Below, piece after piece: positions 37,426 to 50,095 of a stretch of DNA of 64,000 nucleotides. A model generated the notes under the pieces. It was not told the origin of the DNA and did no database searches. It was given only the letters and a program-made list of their open reading frames with translations. The position numbers were made by a program, and so were the translations under genes. The number at the start of each line of letters is the position of its first letter. Positions within the stretch are counted from its first letter, which is position 1. The DNA comes from Agromyces mediolanus (GTDB lineage: Bacteria; Actinomycetota; Actinomycetes; Actinomycetales; Microbacteriaceae). The DNA lies in contig NZ_BMRJ01000001.1 of the NCBI RefSeq assembly GCF_014648575.1, positions 1,904,317-1,968,316 on the forward strand, in the 5' to 3' direction.

Positions 37426-37989
37426 ATGGCATCGACCGCAGACATCAAGAACGGCGTCGTCCTCAGCATCGACGGCCAGCTCTGGAGCGTGATCGAGTTC
37501 CAGCACGTCAAGCCCGGCAAGGGCGGCGCCTTCGTCCGCACCAAGCTGAAGAACGTCGTCACGGGCAAGACCGTCGACCGCACCTACAACGCGGGCGCGA
37601 AGGTCGACATCGAGAACGTCGACCGCCGCGACTTCACGTACCTCTACAACGACGGCGACGGCTTCGTCTTCATGGACGCGGTCGACTACGACCAGATCAC
37701 CGTCCCCGCGGCGACCGTCGGCGACGCCGCGAACTTCATGCTCGAGAACCAGGCCGTCACCATCGCCCTGAACAACGGCAACCCGCTGTACGTCGACCTC
37801 CCCGCCTCGGTCGTGCTCGAGATCACCTATACCGAGCCGGGCCTGCAGGGCGACCGCTCGACCGGCGGCACCAAGCCCGCCACCGTCGAGACCGGCTACG
37901 AGATCCAGGTGCCGCTCTTCCTCGAGACCGGCACCAAGGTCAAGGTCGACACCCGCACGGGCGACTACCTCGGCCGCGTGAACGACTAG
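37426..37989 (+). CDS. efp: Elongation factor P
   Basis: The 187-residue three-domain translation factor relieves ribosomes stalled at proline runs. The N-terminal KOW-like domain carries the tip lysine in [10 protein letters not shown]; two OB domains follow, and the family signature [18 protein letters not shown] is present. No EpmA/B-type modification genes are nearby. The stop overlaps the nusB GTG by one base, a conserved efp-nusB pair. Confidence 0.98.
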   Translation: MASTADIKNGVVLSIDGQLWSVIEFQHVKPGKGGAFVRTKLKNVVTGKTVDRTYNAGAKVDIENVDRRDFTYLYNDGDGFVFMDAVDYDQITVPAATVGDAANFMLENQAVTIALNNGNPLYVDLPASVVLEITYTEPGLQGDRSTGGTKPATVETGYEIQVPLFLETGTKVKVDTRTGDYLGRVND

Positions 37990-38402
37990 TGAGCGCACGG
38001 ACCAAGGCTCGCAAGCGCGCGCTCGATCTGCTCTACGCCGCGGAGATGCGCGGGATGCCGGTCGAGCAGCTGCTCGTCGTCGAGGCCGAGAAGGCCGCCG
38101 GCGAACCGGAGCGCCAGGCGTCCTGGCTGTACGCCCGCGAGATCGTCGACGGCATCGTCGACCACCGGGCCGAGATCGACGAGCTCATCACGACGCACTC
38201 GCGCGGCTGGACGCTCGAGCGCATGCCCGCGGTCGACCGTGCGCTGCTGCGCATCGGCGTCTGGGAGATCGTCTACAACGACGAGGTGCCCGACGCGGTC
38301 GCGATCGCCGAGGCCGTCGAGGCGGCGACGGTGCTCTCGACCGACGACTCGGCCGGTTTCGTGAACGGGCTGCTCGCCGCGGTCGCGCACGCGAAGGCCT
38401 GA
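37989..38402 (+). CDS. nusB: Transcription antitermination factor NusB
   Basis: The 137-residue all-helical protein binds boxA RNA with S10 in rRNA antitermination. It shows ARTKARKRALDLLYAAEMRG, the central [21 protein letters not shown] and the C-terminal FVNGLLAAV. GTG 37989 overlaps the efp stop. In many genomes pyrR follows nusB directly; here two minus-strand genes lie between. Confidence 0.96.
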   Translation: MSARTKARKRALDLLYAAEMRGMPVEQLLVVEAEKAAGEPERQASWLYAREIVDGIVDHRAEIDELITTHSRGWTLERMPAVDRALLRIGVWEIVYNDEVPDAVAIAEAVEAATVLSTDDSAGFVNGLLAAVAHAKA

Positions 38403-38430
38403 CGCACCGCGTTTCACACGCTCCACCCGC

Positions 38431-38460
38431 GACGGCGGGCCGCCCCGGCGGCCCGCCGTC
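38431..38460. terminator. Bidirectional terminator
   Basis: A near-perfect 30-base inverted repeat (about 12 pairs around a CCCC-centred loop) separates the converging nusB (+) and deaminase (-) genes. Confidence 0.82.
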
Positions 38461-38466
38461 CGGCGT

Positions 38467-39825
38467 TCAGCCGAGCACGAGGCGGCGGGCGGCCTTCGAG
38501 TGCGCCGAGATCAGCCCGTCGAGGTCGAGCCCGGGGATGCGGCCGTCGACGACCCGCCATTCGCCGCCCACCATGACGCGATCGGCGCGGTCCGCCCCGC
38601 AGAGCACGAGCGCCGCGATCGGGTCGTGGCTGCCCGAGAAGCGCAGCTCGTCCAGCGTGAACAGTGCGAGGTCGGCCTGCTTGCCGAGCTCGATCGACCC
38701 GAGCTCGCCGTCGCGGCCGAGCGCCCGCGCCGAACCCAGGGTCGCCCAGCCGAGCGCTCGGGTGACGGGCACGTCGGCGCCGTAGCGGAGGCGCTGGAGG
38801 TAGAGCGCCTGGCGCACCTCCTGGATGAGGTTCGAGGAGTCGTTCGAGGCGGAGCCGTCCACGCCGAGGCCGACGGGGACGCCGGCATCCTCCAGCTCGA
38901 TCGCGCGCGCGATGCCCGAGGCGAGCCGCATGTTCGAGGTCGGGCAGTGCGCGACCCCGGTGCCCGCTGCCCCGAGGCGGGCGATCTCCTGCTCGTCGAA
39001 GTGGATGCCGTGGCCGAGCCAGCTCTGCGGGCCCAGCCAGCCGACGCTCTCGAGGTAGTCGACGGTGCGCAGGCCGAAGCGCTCCCGGCAGAACTCCTCC
39101 TCGTCGAGGGTCTCGGCGAGGTGCGTGTGCAGGCGCACCCCGCGGCGGGCGGCGAGCTCGGCGCTCTCCGACATGATCTCCCGCGTCACCGAGAACGGCG
39201 AGCACGGTGCGAGCGCGATGTGGACATCGGCGTCGGGCTCGGTCGAGTGGTAGCGGTCGATGAGGCGTTCCGAGTCGGCGAGGATGACGTCGCCGTCCTG
39301 CACGACGCTCTGCGGCGGCAGCCCGCCGTCGCGCTGGCCGAGGGTCATCGAGCCGCGCGTGAGCGTCGCCCGCATGCCGAGCCGCCGCACGGCCTCGACC
39401 TCGAGATCGATCGCCTCGTCGAGCCCCTCGGGGAAGACGTAGTGGTGGTCGGCCGCGGTCGTGCAGCCGGAGAGCAGGAGCTCGGCGAGCGCGACGGTCA
39501 CGGCGAGCTCGAGGCTCTCCGGCGTGAGCCGCGCCCAGACCGGGTAGAGGCCCTGCAGCCAGGGGAAGAGCTTCGCGTCGGCGACGGGCGCCCAGGCCCG
39601 GGTGAGCGTCTGGAAGAAGTGGTGATGGGTGTTGATGAGCCCCGGGAGTACGACGTGGTTCGCCGCGTCGAAGACCTCGCTGACCGGCTTCGACGGGGTG
39701 GCGCCGGAGCGGAGGAGTTCGACGATGCGGCCGCCCTCGACGACGATGCCGCCGTCGGCGGCGCCGGGGGCGTGATCGGCGGCCGTGAAAACGGCGGCGG
39801 GGTTCTTGATCCAGACTCGTGCCAT
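38467..39825 (-). CDS. Amidohydrolase, probable 8-oxoguanine deaminase
   Basis: The 452-residue metal-dependent hydrolase is of the TrzN/AtzB-like cytosine/guanine deaminase group. It has the metal-binding pair in GLINTHHHFFQ, HTHLAET, GHGIHFDEQEI and GVDGSASND, plus the segment FQTLTRAWAPVADAKLFPWL seen in 8-oxoguanine deaminases. It would clear oxidised guanine; the substrate is inferred from similarity, and another purine or s-triazine is possible. I chose ATG 39825 because AAGGG lies 9 bases before it; the ATG three codons earlier is too close to that site. Confidence 0.88.
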   Translation of the reverse strand: MARVWIKNPAAVFTAADHAPGAADGGIVVEGGRIVELLRSGATPSKPVSEVFDAANHVVLPGLINTHHHFFQTLTRAWAPVADAKLFPWLQGLYPVWARLTPESLELAVTVALAELLLSGCTTAADHHYVFPEGLDEAIDLEVEAVRRLGMRATLTRGSMTLGQRDGGLPPQSVVQDGDVILADSERLIDRYHSTEPDADVHIALAPCSPFSVTREIMSESAELAARRGVRLHTHLAETLDEEEFCRERFGLRTVDYLESVGWLGPQSWLGHGIHFDEQEIARLGAAGTGVAHCPTSNMRLASGIARAIELEDAGVPVGLGVDGSASNDSSNLIQEVRQALYLQRLRYGADVPVTRALGWATLGSARALGRDGELGSIELGKQADLALFTLDELRFSGSHDPIAALVLCGADRADRVMVGGEWRVVDGRIPGLDLDGLISAHSKAARRLVLG

Positions 39826-39898
39826 GAGCGGCATCCCTTCGACGGTGGAGGAGTGGTGCCAGCTCAGTGTTGACCTGTCTGCTGATCCAGGTCGCGCC

Positions 39899-39928
39899 AG
39901 ACTATGTGCGCGGCGGACGCTGCGTCAA
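39899..39928 (-). promoter_or_regulatory. Sigma-A-like promoter of the deaminase gene
   Basis: On the minus strand TTGACG (39928-39923), an 18-base spacer and TAGTCT (39904-39899) form a good promoter about 75 bases before the start codon. Confidence 0.55.
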
Positions 39929-39952
39929 CGCCGTACGATCCGAGCCTCCCGC

Positions 39953-41293
39953 TCAGGGCGTTGGCGTGCGGGCGTCGTAGTCCCGGAAGCCGCGCTGGAG
40001 GCGGAGGATCGCGACGGCCGCCGCGACGACGAGCAGCCCGCCGAACAGGGGCGGGAACCAGAGCGCGACGGCGGTCGCGAGGATGCCGACCCAGAGGTCG
40101 CCGAGGCGCGGACCGCCGGTGACGACCACCTGGAACACCCCCTGCATCCGCCCCTGCAGCTCGTCGGGCACCGCGGTCATCAGCATCGTGCTGCGGAAGA
40201 TCGCGCTCACCTCGTCGGCGGCCCCCGCACCGGCGAGGAGGACGGCGGCGACGAGCAGCGCCGGCAGGCTCAGTGCGGTGTCCCCGCTCGGTGACCGCCC
40301 GGCGAGCACCACGGCGATGACGACGCCGAAACCGGCGATGCACGCGCCGTACGCGATGACCGAGCGGCCGATCGCGAGGCCGTAGCGGCGCACGTGCATC
40401 ACCCGCCCGCTCAGCAGGCTGGTGAGGAAGGTGCCGACGGCGAACGCGGCGGTGAGCGCGCCGGCGGTCGCCGCCCCGCCGCCGATCGCGACCGCGCCGA
40501 CGGCCGGGAGAAGCGCATACGGGCGGCCGAAGGTCATGGCGGCGAGGTCGATCAGGAAGCCGGCGCGGATGTTCGGCGCCCCGCGCAGGAATCGGAAGCC
40601 GTCCGCGAGGGCGGCGAAGCCCCTGCGTCGTGCGGCCCCCGCCTCGACCGGGCTCGGCGGAACGGCGGGCAGCGTGAGGATGCCGAGGAAGCCCGCGCTG
40701 AACAGGACGAGATCCACGGTGAAGGTGAGGGGGTAGCCGATGGAGGCGACGAGCAGGCCGCCGAGCGCGGGGCCGAGCGTGAGCTGCACGCCGATCCCGA
40801 TCCCGCTGAGCGCCGCCGCCCGCGACACGAGCGCCGGGGCGAGCAGCCTCGGGGTCACCGCCGTCCGGGTGGCGCCGGTGACCGTCGCGCACACCGAGAT
40901 GACGGTGGTGAGCGCGTAGAACGGCCAGAGCGCGACCGCGCGGCCGGCCTCGTGCTCGGCCGCGCTGACGGCCGAGACGGCGACGAGTGCGGCGGTGGCC
41001 GCCCAGGTGGTGCTCGCGCTCACGATGAGCAGACGCCGGCGGTCGAGGGCGTCGGCGAGGACGCCGCCCCACAGCCCGGCCACGAGCATCGGCAGCAGCG
41101 CGATGCCGCCGACCAGGCCGACCGCCAGGGTCGAGCGCGTGAGCTCGTAGAGCTGCAGGCCGACCGCGAGCACCGTCAGCTGCGCGCCGATACCCGCGAT
41201 CGTGCCGCCGATCCAGAGCCGGGCGAACGCCGGGGACTCCCGCAGCGGTGCGAGATCGACGAAGTGCGATCGCCGCGGCCGGGGAGAAGTCAC
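39953..41293 (-). CDS. MFS transporter (EntS/MFS_3-like)
   Basis: The 446-residue protein has twelve hydrophobic helices and the LWIGGTIAGIGAQLTVLAVG opening and GLWGGVLADALDRRRLL loop (a motif A variant) of the MFS_3 group. That group includes EntS-type siderophore and drug exporters. The substrate is unknown. GTG 41293 is chosen because TACGAT ends six bases upstream on the minus strand (leaderless); the longer reading to 41404 would run into the pyrR leader. It is divergent from pyrR, sharing about 100 bases. Confidence 0.88.
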   Translation of the reverse strand: MTSPRPRRSHFVDLAPLRESPAFARLWIGGTIAGIGAQLTVLAVGLQLYELTRSTLAVGLVGGIALLPMLVAGLWGGVLADALDRRRLLIVSASTTWAATAALVAVSAVSAAEHEAGRAVALWPFYALTTVISVCATVTGATRTAVTPRLLAPALVSRAAALSGIGIGVQLTLGPALGGLLVASIGYPLTFTVDLVLFSAGFLGILTLPAVPPSPVEAGAARRRGFAALADGFRFLRGAPNIRAGFLIDLAAMTFGRPYALLPAVGAVAIGGGAATAGALTAAFAVGTFLTSLLSGRVMHVRRYGLAIGRSVIAYGACIAGFGVVIAVVLAGRSPSGDTALSLPALLVAAVLLAGAGAADEVSAIFRSTMLMTAVPDELQGRMQGVFQVVVTGGPRLGDLWVGILATAVALWFPPLFGGLLVVAAAVAILRLQRGFRDYDARTPTP

Positions 41294-41299
41294 CTGAGC

Positions 41300-41305
41300 A
41301 TCGTA
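41300..41305 (-). promoter_or_regulatory. -10 box TACGAT, leaderless, for the MFS gene
   Basis: On the minus strand TACGAT ends six bases before GTG 41293. Confidence 0.5.
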
Positions 41306-41335
41306 CGCACGGCGAAACAGTCCCGGGCGCGCTGC

Positions 41336-41341
41336 TAAACT
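41336..41341 (+). promoter_or_regulatory. -10 box TAAACT of the pyr operon
   Basis: TAAACT predicts transcription from about 41348, giving a leader of about 50 bases that contains the PyrR-binding loop. Confidence 0.5.
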
Positions 41342-41365
41342 CGACGGAGTTTGGCAACCTTTAAG

Positions 41366-41384
41366 GCCGTCCCGTGAGGCGGAG
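41366..41384 (+). promoter_or_regulatory. PyrR-binding RNA loop in the pyrR leader
   Basis: CCGTC pairs with GGCGG around the hexaloop CCGTGA, and TCCCGTGAGGC (41370-41380) fits the known PyrR-binding consensus UCCNGNGAGGY exactly. It lies just before the ribosome binding site AGGGAGG and GTG 41398, a place that suits translational repression of the pyr operon as described in Mycobacterium. Confidence 0.7.
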
Positions 41385-41397
41385 AAGGGAGGCCGCC

Positions 41398-41955
41398 GTG
41401 GCACGCGCCGTGCTCACCCAGGCGGACATCCAACGGGCGCTGACCCGCATCTCGCACGAGATCCTCGAATCCAACCGCGGGGGGAGCGACCTCGTCATCC
41501 TCGGCATCCCGACCCGCGGCGTGATCCTCGCCCGTCGGATCGCCGAGACGATCGCCCGCATCGAGCCCGACGCGGCACCGGTGCCGGTCGGCTCGATCGA
41601 CGTCACGATGTACCGCGACGATCTGTCCCGCACCCGCACGCGGACGCCGCAGCCGACCGAGGTGCCCGCCGGGGGCATCGACGGACGCACGGTCGTCCTC
41701 GTCGACGACGTGCTGTACTCCGGGCGCACCATCCGCGCCGCCTTCGATGCGCTCTCCGACCTCGGCCGCGCCCGCGCGGTGCGGCTCGCGGTGCTCGTCG
41801 ACCGCGGACACCGCGAGTTCCCGATCCGCGCGGACTTCGTCGGCAAGAACCTGCCGTCGTCCCACGACGAGCGCATCAACGTGCGGCTCGTCGAGACGGA
41901 CGGCGACGAGGGCGTCGCGATCGAGACCGCCGACGGCGAGGGGGAGGCGAGGTGA
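41398..41955 (+). CDS. pyrR: Bifunctional pyr operon regulator/uracil phosphoribosyltransferase PyrR
   Basis: The 185-residue PRTase-fold protein binds pyr mRNA in a UMP-dependent way and has uracil phosphoribosyltransferase activity. It has [26 protein letters not shown] and the PRPP-binding [17 protein letters not shown], followed by [24 protein letters not shown] 41398 is chosen over the GTG at 41374, which lies inside the RNA loop, because AGGGAGG precedes it. It heads the operon and overlaps pyrB by four bases. Confidence 0.97.
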   Translation: MARAVLTQADIQRALTRISHEILESNRGGSDLVILGIPTRGVILARRIAETIARIEPDAAPVPVGSIDVTMYRDDLSRTRTRTPQPTEVPAGGIDGRTVVLVDDVLYSGRTIRAAFDALSDLGRARAVRLAVLVDRGHREFPIRADFVGKNLPSSHDERINVRLVETDGDEGVAIETADGEGEAR

Positions 41956-42905
41956 ACCACCTGCTGGGCACGCGCGAGCTCTCCCGCGAGCAGGCGGTCG
42001 AGCTCCTCGACATCGCCGAGGACATGGCGGCGGTGCAGGAGCGCGAGGTGAAGAAGCTGCCGACCCTGCGCGGCAAGACCGTGGTGAACCTCTTCTTCGA
42101 GGACTCCACCCGCACCCGGATCTCCTTCGAGGCCGCGGCGAAGCGGCTCTCCGCCGACGTCATCAACTTCAGCGCCAAGGGGTCCAGCGTCTCCAAGGGC
42201 GAGAGCCTGAAGGACACCGCGCAGACGCTGCAGGCGATGGGCGCGGACGGCGTCGTCATCCGGCACCCGGCCTCCGGCGCGCCGCTCACGCTCGCGACGA
42301 GCGGCTGGATCGACGCCGGCGTCGTGAACGCGGGCGACGGCACGCACGAGCACCCCACCCAGGCCCTGCTCGACGCCTTCACGATGCGCCGCCGGCTGCA
42401 CGGCGCGGCCTCCCGCGGGCGCGGGCTCGACGGGGCGCGCGTCCTCATCGTCGGCGACGTGCTGCACTCGCGGGTCGCGCGCTCGAACGCCTGGCTGCTG
42501 CCCGCGCTCGGCGCCGAGGTCGAGCTCGTCGCCCCGCCGACGCTGCTGCCCGTCGACACGCGCCGCTGGCCCGTGACGACGTCGTACGACCTCGACGAGG
42601 CGCTCGGCCGCCGACCGGACGTGGTCATGATGCTGCGCATCCAGGCCGAGCGGATGCACGGGGCCTTCTTCCCGAACAGCCGGGAGTACGCCCGCACCTG
42701 GGGGCTCGACGACGCGCGGTTCGACGCGCTTCCCGACACTACGATGGTCATGCATCCCGGACCGATGAACCGCGGTCTCGAGATCGCCGCCCGCGCGGCC
42801 GATTCGCCGCAGTCCACGGTGCGCGAGCAGGTCGCGAACGGAGTATCAGTGAGAATGGCCGCCCTCTATCTGCTGCTGTCCGGTGAACGGGGGGCGGCCG
42901 CATGA
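41952..42905 (+). CDS. pyrB: Aspartate carbamoyltransferase catalytic subunit
   Basis: The 317-residue enzyme joins carbamoyl phosphate and aspartate, the committed step of pyrimidine synthesis. It shows [20 protein letters not shown] (carbamoyl phosphate site), the Ser/Lys loop [29 protein letters not shown] and [12 protein letters not shown]. No regulatory subunit pyrI is present, as expected in actinobacteria. It overlaps pyrR and pyrC by four bases. Confidence 0.98.
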   Translation: MNHLLGTRELSREQAVELLDIAEDMAAVQEREVKKLPTLRGKTVVNLFFEDSTRTRISFEAAAKRLSADVINFSAKGSSVSKGESLKDTAQTLQAMGADGVVIRHPASGAPLTLATSGWIDAGVVNAGDGTHEHPTQALLDAFTMRRRLHGAASRGRGLDGARVLIVGDVLHSRVARSNAWLLPALGAEVELVAPPTLLPVDTRRWPVTTSYDLDEALGRRPDVVMMLRIQAERMHGAFFPNSREYARTWGLDDARFDALPDTTMVMHPGPMNRGLEIAARAADSPQSTVREQVANGVSVRMAALYLLLSGERGAAA

Positions 42906-44242
42906 GCGAACGTCACCTGATCGTCGGGGCGCAGCTGCCGAACGGCGAACGCCTCGACCTCCTCCTCGAGGGCGGACGCATCGCCGAGCTCGGCACCGGG
43001 CTGGACGCCCGCGGGGCGGAGCGCGTCGACGCGGAGGGCCTCGTGGTGCTGCCCGGGCTCGTCGACCTGCACACCCACCTCCGCGAGCCGGGGTACGAGC
43101 AGAGCGAGACCGTGCTCACCGGCACCCGTGCCGCCGCAGCGGGCGGATTCACCGCGGTCTTCGCGATGGCCAACACCTCGCCGGTCGCCGACACGGCCGG
43201 GGTCGTCGAGCAGGAGCTCAGCCTCGGGCGAGCCGCCGGCTACGCCACCGTCCAGCCGATCGGCGCCGTGACGGTGGGCCTCGCCGGTGAGCGCCTCGCC
43301 GAGCTCGGCGCCATGGCCCAGTCCCGCGCCCGCGTCCGCGTGTTCTCCGACGACGGCTTCTGCGTGCACGACCCGCTGCTCATGCGCCGCGCGCTCGAGT
43401 ACGTGAAGGCCTTCGGCGGCGTCATCGCGCAGCACGCGCAGGAGCCGCGGCTCACCGAGGGCGCGCAGATGAACGAAGGCGCCCTCTCCGGCGAGCTTGG
43501 TCTCGCGGGCTGGCCGGCGGTGGCCGAGGAGTCGATCATCGCCCGCGACGTGCTCCTCGCCGAGCACGTCGGCAGCCGACTGCACGTCTGCCACGTCTCG
43601 ACGGCCGGTTCGGTCGAGGTGATCCGCTGGGCGAAGGCCCGCGGCATCGACGTCACCGCCGAGGTCACGCCGCACCACCTGCTCCTCACCGAGGACCGGG
43701 TCGCGAGCTACGACCCCCGCTTCAAGGTGAACCCGCCGCTGCGCCGCGCCGAGGACGTCGAAGCCCTGCGCGCCGCGCTCGCGGATGGCACCATCGACAT
43801 CGTCGCCACCGACCATGCCCCGCACCCGGTGGAGGCCAAGGAGGGCGAGTGGGATGCCTCGGCGAACGGCATGGTCGGGCTCGAGTCCGCGCTGTCCGTC
43901 GTGCACCGCACGATGGTGGAGCCCGGACGCCTCGACTGGGCCGACGTCGCACGGGTGCTGAGCCAGGCGCCCGCCCGCATCGGCCGCCTCGCCGGCCAGG
44001 GCGGCGCGATCGAGCTCGACGCGCCCGCCGAACTCGTCCTCTACGACCCCTCGGCCACGGGGGAGTTCGGACTCGAGCGGCTCGCCGGACGCAGCACCAA
44101 CTCGCCCTACCTCGGCGAGACGCTGCCCGGCTCCGTGCGCTGGACCTTCCACCAGGGCTACGCGACGGTGCGCGACGGCGAGGTGCGCGAGGCCGCGGAG
44201 GTCGCCGGACTCGCCGCGGCAGCGGGGAGCGCTGATGGATAA
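42902..44242 (+). CDS. pyrC: Dihydroorotase
   Basis: The 446-residue zinc enzyme closes carbamoyl aspartate to dihydroorotate. It has [12 protein letters not shown] (metal His pair and substrate Arg), a metal His in [13 protein letters not shown] and the catalytic [16 protein letters not shown]. This is the class I form. The stop overlaps the next gene by eight bases. Confidence 0.97.
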   Translation: MSERHLIVGAQLPNGERLDLLLEGGRIAELGTGLDARGAERVDAEGLVVLPGLVDLHTHLREPGYEQSETVLTGTRAAAAGGFTAVFAMANTSPVADTAGVVEQELSLGRAAGYATVQPIGAVTVGLAGERLAELGAMAQSRARVRVFSDDGFCVHDPLLMRRALEYVKAFGGVIAQHAQEPRLTEGAQMNEGALSGELGLAGWPAVAEESIIARDVLLAEHVGSRLHVCHVSTAGSVEVIRWAKARGIDVTAEVTPHHLLLTEDRVASYDPRFKVNPPLRRAEDVEALRAALADGTIDIVATDHAPHPVEAKEGEWDASANGMVGLESALSVVHRTMVEPGRLDWADVARVLSQAPARIGRLAGQGGAIELDAPAELVLYDPSATGEFGLERLAGRSTNSPYLGETLPGSVRWTFHQGYATVRDGEVREAAEVAGLAAAAGSADG

Positions 44243-44783
44243 GCTCATCGGCGCGATCGTCGCCGTCGTCATCGTCGCGGTCGTGATCTGGCTGATGGTC
44301 CGCTCCTGGCGACGACGACGGGCGCGCGACGCCCGCCTCGTGGCCTACCCGGTGCCCGCGACGCTCGCCGCCGCCGTGCTCGAGACCGAGGTGCTCTACG
44401 TCGCCTCGACTCCCGAGGACGAGCCCTTCGAGCGGCTCGCGGTCGACGGCCTCGCGTTCCGCGGGGCCGCGCACCTCGAGGTGTACGACGCGGGCGTGCT
44501 GCTCCGCATCGCGGGGGAGCCGGCGAGCTTCATCCCGGTCGAGCGCATCGTCGGGATCGGGGCCGCGAGCCACGCGATCGACCGCGGCGTCGAGGCCGAG
44601 GGCCTCGTGGCCATCACGTGGCAGCCGCACGAGTCGGAGCCCGGCGAGGTGCCGGTGCGCATCGACAGCTATCTTCGGGCGCGATACCCGGGCGACACCG
44701 CCCGGATCATCGACGCCGTCACGAACATCACCGCGGCCGAAGCGCCGCGGTCGCAACAGGAAGGCGAGGCCTCTGGTGACTGA
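44235..44783 (+). CDS. PH-like membrane protein of the pyr operon
   Basis: The 182-residue protein has one N-terminal transmembrane helix (about residues 3-22, [20 protein letters not shown]) and a basic RRRR stop-transfer. A soluble domain follows resembling the bacterial PH-like fold ([39 protein letters not shown]). A gene of this type lies between pyrC and carA in many actinobacteria, including the Rv1382 position in Mycobacterium, but no function is established. It overlaps pyrC by eight and carA by eight bases, so translation is tightly coupled. Confidence 0.88.
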   Translation: MDKLIGAIVAVVIVAVVIWLMVRSWRRRRARDARLVAYPVPATLAAAVLETEVLYVASTPEDEPFERLAVDGLAFRGAAHLEVYDAGVLLRIAGEPASFIPVERIVGIGAASHAIDRGVEAEGLVAITWQPHESEPGEVPVRIDSYLRARYPGDTARIIDAVTNITAAEAPRSQQEGEASGD

Positions 44784-45929
44784 GACCACGACCCGCACGG
44801 CCCCCGCCGTGCTCGTCCTCGAGGACGGAACCCGCTTCGAGGGGCGCGCGTACGGCGCCCTCGGCCGCACGCTCGGCGAGGCGGTCTTCGCGACCGGCAT
44901 GACCGGCTATCAGGAGACGCTGACCGACCCGTCGTACGCGGGCCAGATCGTGCTCATGACCGCGCCGCACATCGGCAACACCGGCATGAACGACGAGGAC
45001 ATGGAGTCCAAGCAGATCTGGGTCGCCGGCTTCGTCGTGCGCGACCCCTCCCGCGTCGTGTCGAACTTCCGCTCGCAGCGGAGCCTCGACGACGACCTCG
45101 CGGACGCCGGCATCGTCGGCATCTCCGGCATCGACACGCGCGCCGTCACCCGGCGCATCCGCGACGCCGGCGCGATGCGGGCGGGCATCTTCTCCGGCGA
45201 GGACGCGAGCCTCACCGCGGGCGAGCAGCTCGACCTCGTGCTCGGCGGCGCCGAGATGGCGGGGCAGAACCTCTCCGGCGAGGTGTCGACGGGGGAGCGC
45301 TACTCGCTGCCCGCGACCGGCGAGCGCATTGGCTCGGTCGCGGTCCTCGACCTCGGGGTGAAGACTTCCACGCTGAACTTCCTCGCCGAGCGCGGCTTCG
45401 ACGTCGAGGTGCTCCCGCAGACCGTCACGATCGAGGAGGTGCGGGCGCTCGCACCCGACGCGCTGTTCTTCTCGAACGGCCCCGGCGACCCGAGCGCGAG
45501 CGACCGGCACGTGCAGCTGCTCCGCGAGTCGCTCCGCGACGGCCGGCCCTACTTCGGCATCTGCTTCGGCAACCAGCTCCTCGGCCGCGCCCTCGGCTTC
45601 GGCACGTACAAGCTGCCGTTCGGCCACCGCGGCATCAACCAGCCCGTGCTCGACAAGGCCACCGGCCGCGTCGAGATCACGGCGCACAACCACGGCTTCG
45701 CCGTCGACGCCCCGATCGACCGCGTGAGCGAGTCGAGCGAGGGCTTCGGCCGCGTCGAGGTCAGCCACGTCGACCTCAACGACGACGTGGTCGAGGGCCT
45801 CAACTGCCTCGACATCCCCGCGTTCAGCGTCCAGTACCACCCGGAGTCGGCTGCCGGCCCGCACGACGCGAACTACCTCTTCGATCGTTTCCGCGAGCTG
45901 GTCATCGCGAGCAAGGAGAACCGCGACTA

Positions 45930-45930
<1 letters not shown>
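44776..45930 (+). CDS. carA: Carbamoyl-phosphate synthase small subunit
   Basis: The 384-residue glutaminase subunit supplies ammonia to CarB. The N-terminal domain ([41 protein letters not shown]) is followed by a class I amidotransferase domain. That domain has the nucleophile Cys in [16 protein letters not shown] and the His/Glu pair in [20 protein letters not shown]. The GTG 44776 start overlaps the PH-like gene, and the stop overlaps the carB ATG by one base. Confidence 0.97.
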
Positions 45931-49216
<3,286 letters not shown>

Positions 49217-49220
<4 letters not shown>

Positions 49221-50095
49221 GCGAGCCCGTCGCGTTCGGCGACCGCCTGGCGGCCGCCTTCGCCGCGTACGGCCGGCTCTGCGTGGGGATCGACCCCCAC
49301 GCGCAGCTCCTCGAGAGCTGGGGCCTGCCCGACAGCGGCGAAGGCGTGCGCGAGTTCGGTCTCCGCGTCGTCGACGCGGCGGCCGGGCAGATCGGGATCG
49401 TGAAGCCGCAGGTGTCGTTCTACGAGCGGCACGGCGCGGCCGGCTACGCGGCGCTCGAGCGGGTCTTCGCCGAGGCGCGCGACGCGGGCCTCATCGTGAT
49501 CGCCGACGCCAAGCGCGGCGACATCGGCTCGACGCTCGCGGGCTACGCGGATGCCTGGCTCCGCCCGGGCTCGACGCTCGAAGCGGATGCCCTCACCCTG
49601 AACCCCTACCAGGGGCTCGCCACGCTCGCCCCGGTCATGGAGCGCGCGGCGGCGGTCGGCAAGGGCGTGTTCGTGCTCGCCGCGACGTCGAACCCGGAGT
49701 CCGGGCCCGTGCAGACGGCCGAGCTCCGGCAGTCGAGCCGGGCCGGCCGCACGATCGCCTCCGCGATGGTCGACGGCGTCGACGCGTGGAACCGCGCGCG
49801 CCCGGATGCCTCGACCCGCACCCTCGGCGACGCGGGCGTCGTGATCGGCGCGACCGTCGACCTCCGCGCGGTCGGCATCGACCCGGACGCCTACGGCGAG
49901 ACGCCCGGTCTGCCGGTGCTGGCCCCGGGCTTCGGCCACCAGGGGGGCGACCCCGCCCAGCTCGGCGAGCTGTTCGGCCGCCTGGCCGCCGGCGCGATCG
50001 TGAACGAGTCCCGCTCCGTGCTCGCCGCCGGCCCCGACGAGATCGGCGAGGCCGTCCGGCGCCGCGCCGGGGAGGTAGGATCGCTCGGTGTCTGA
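49217..50095 (+). CDS. pyrF: Orotidine 5'-phosphate decarboxylase
   Basis: The 292-residue enzyme is of the longer (type 2) class and makes UMP from OMP. It has [30 protein letters not shown], the catalytic [17 protein letters not shown] and the phosphate-binding [12 protein letters not shown]. The operon has pyrB, pyrC, carA, carB and pyrF but neither pyrD nor pyrE, which must lie elsewhere. The stop overlaps gmk by eight bases. Confidence 0.97.
50076..50081 (+). promoter_or_regulatory. -10 box TAGGAT, leaderless, for gmk
   Basis: TAGGAT lies inside the end of pyrF and ends six bases before GTG 50088. It may give the mIHF-Gmk gene its own leaderless transcript. Confidence 0.5.
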
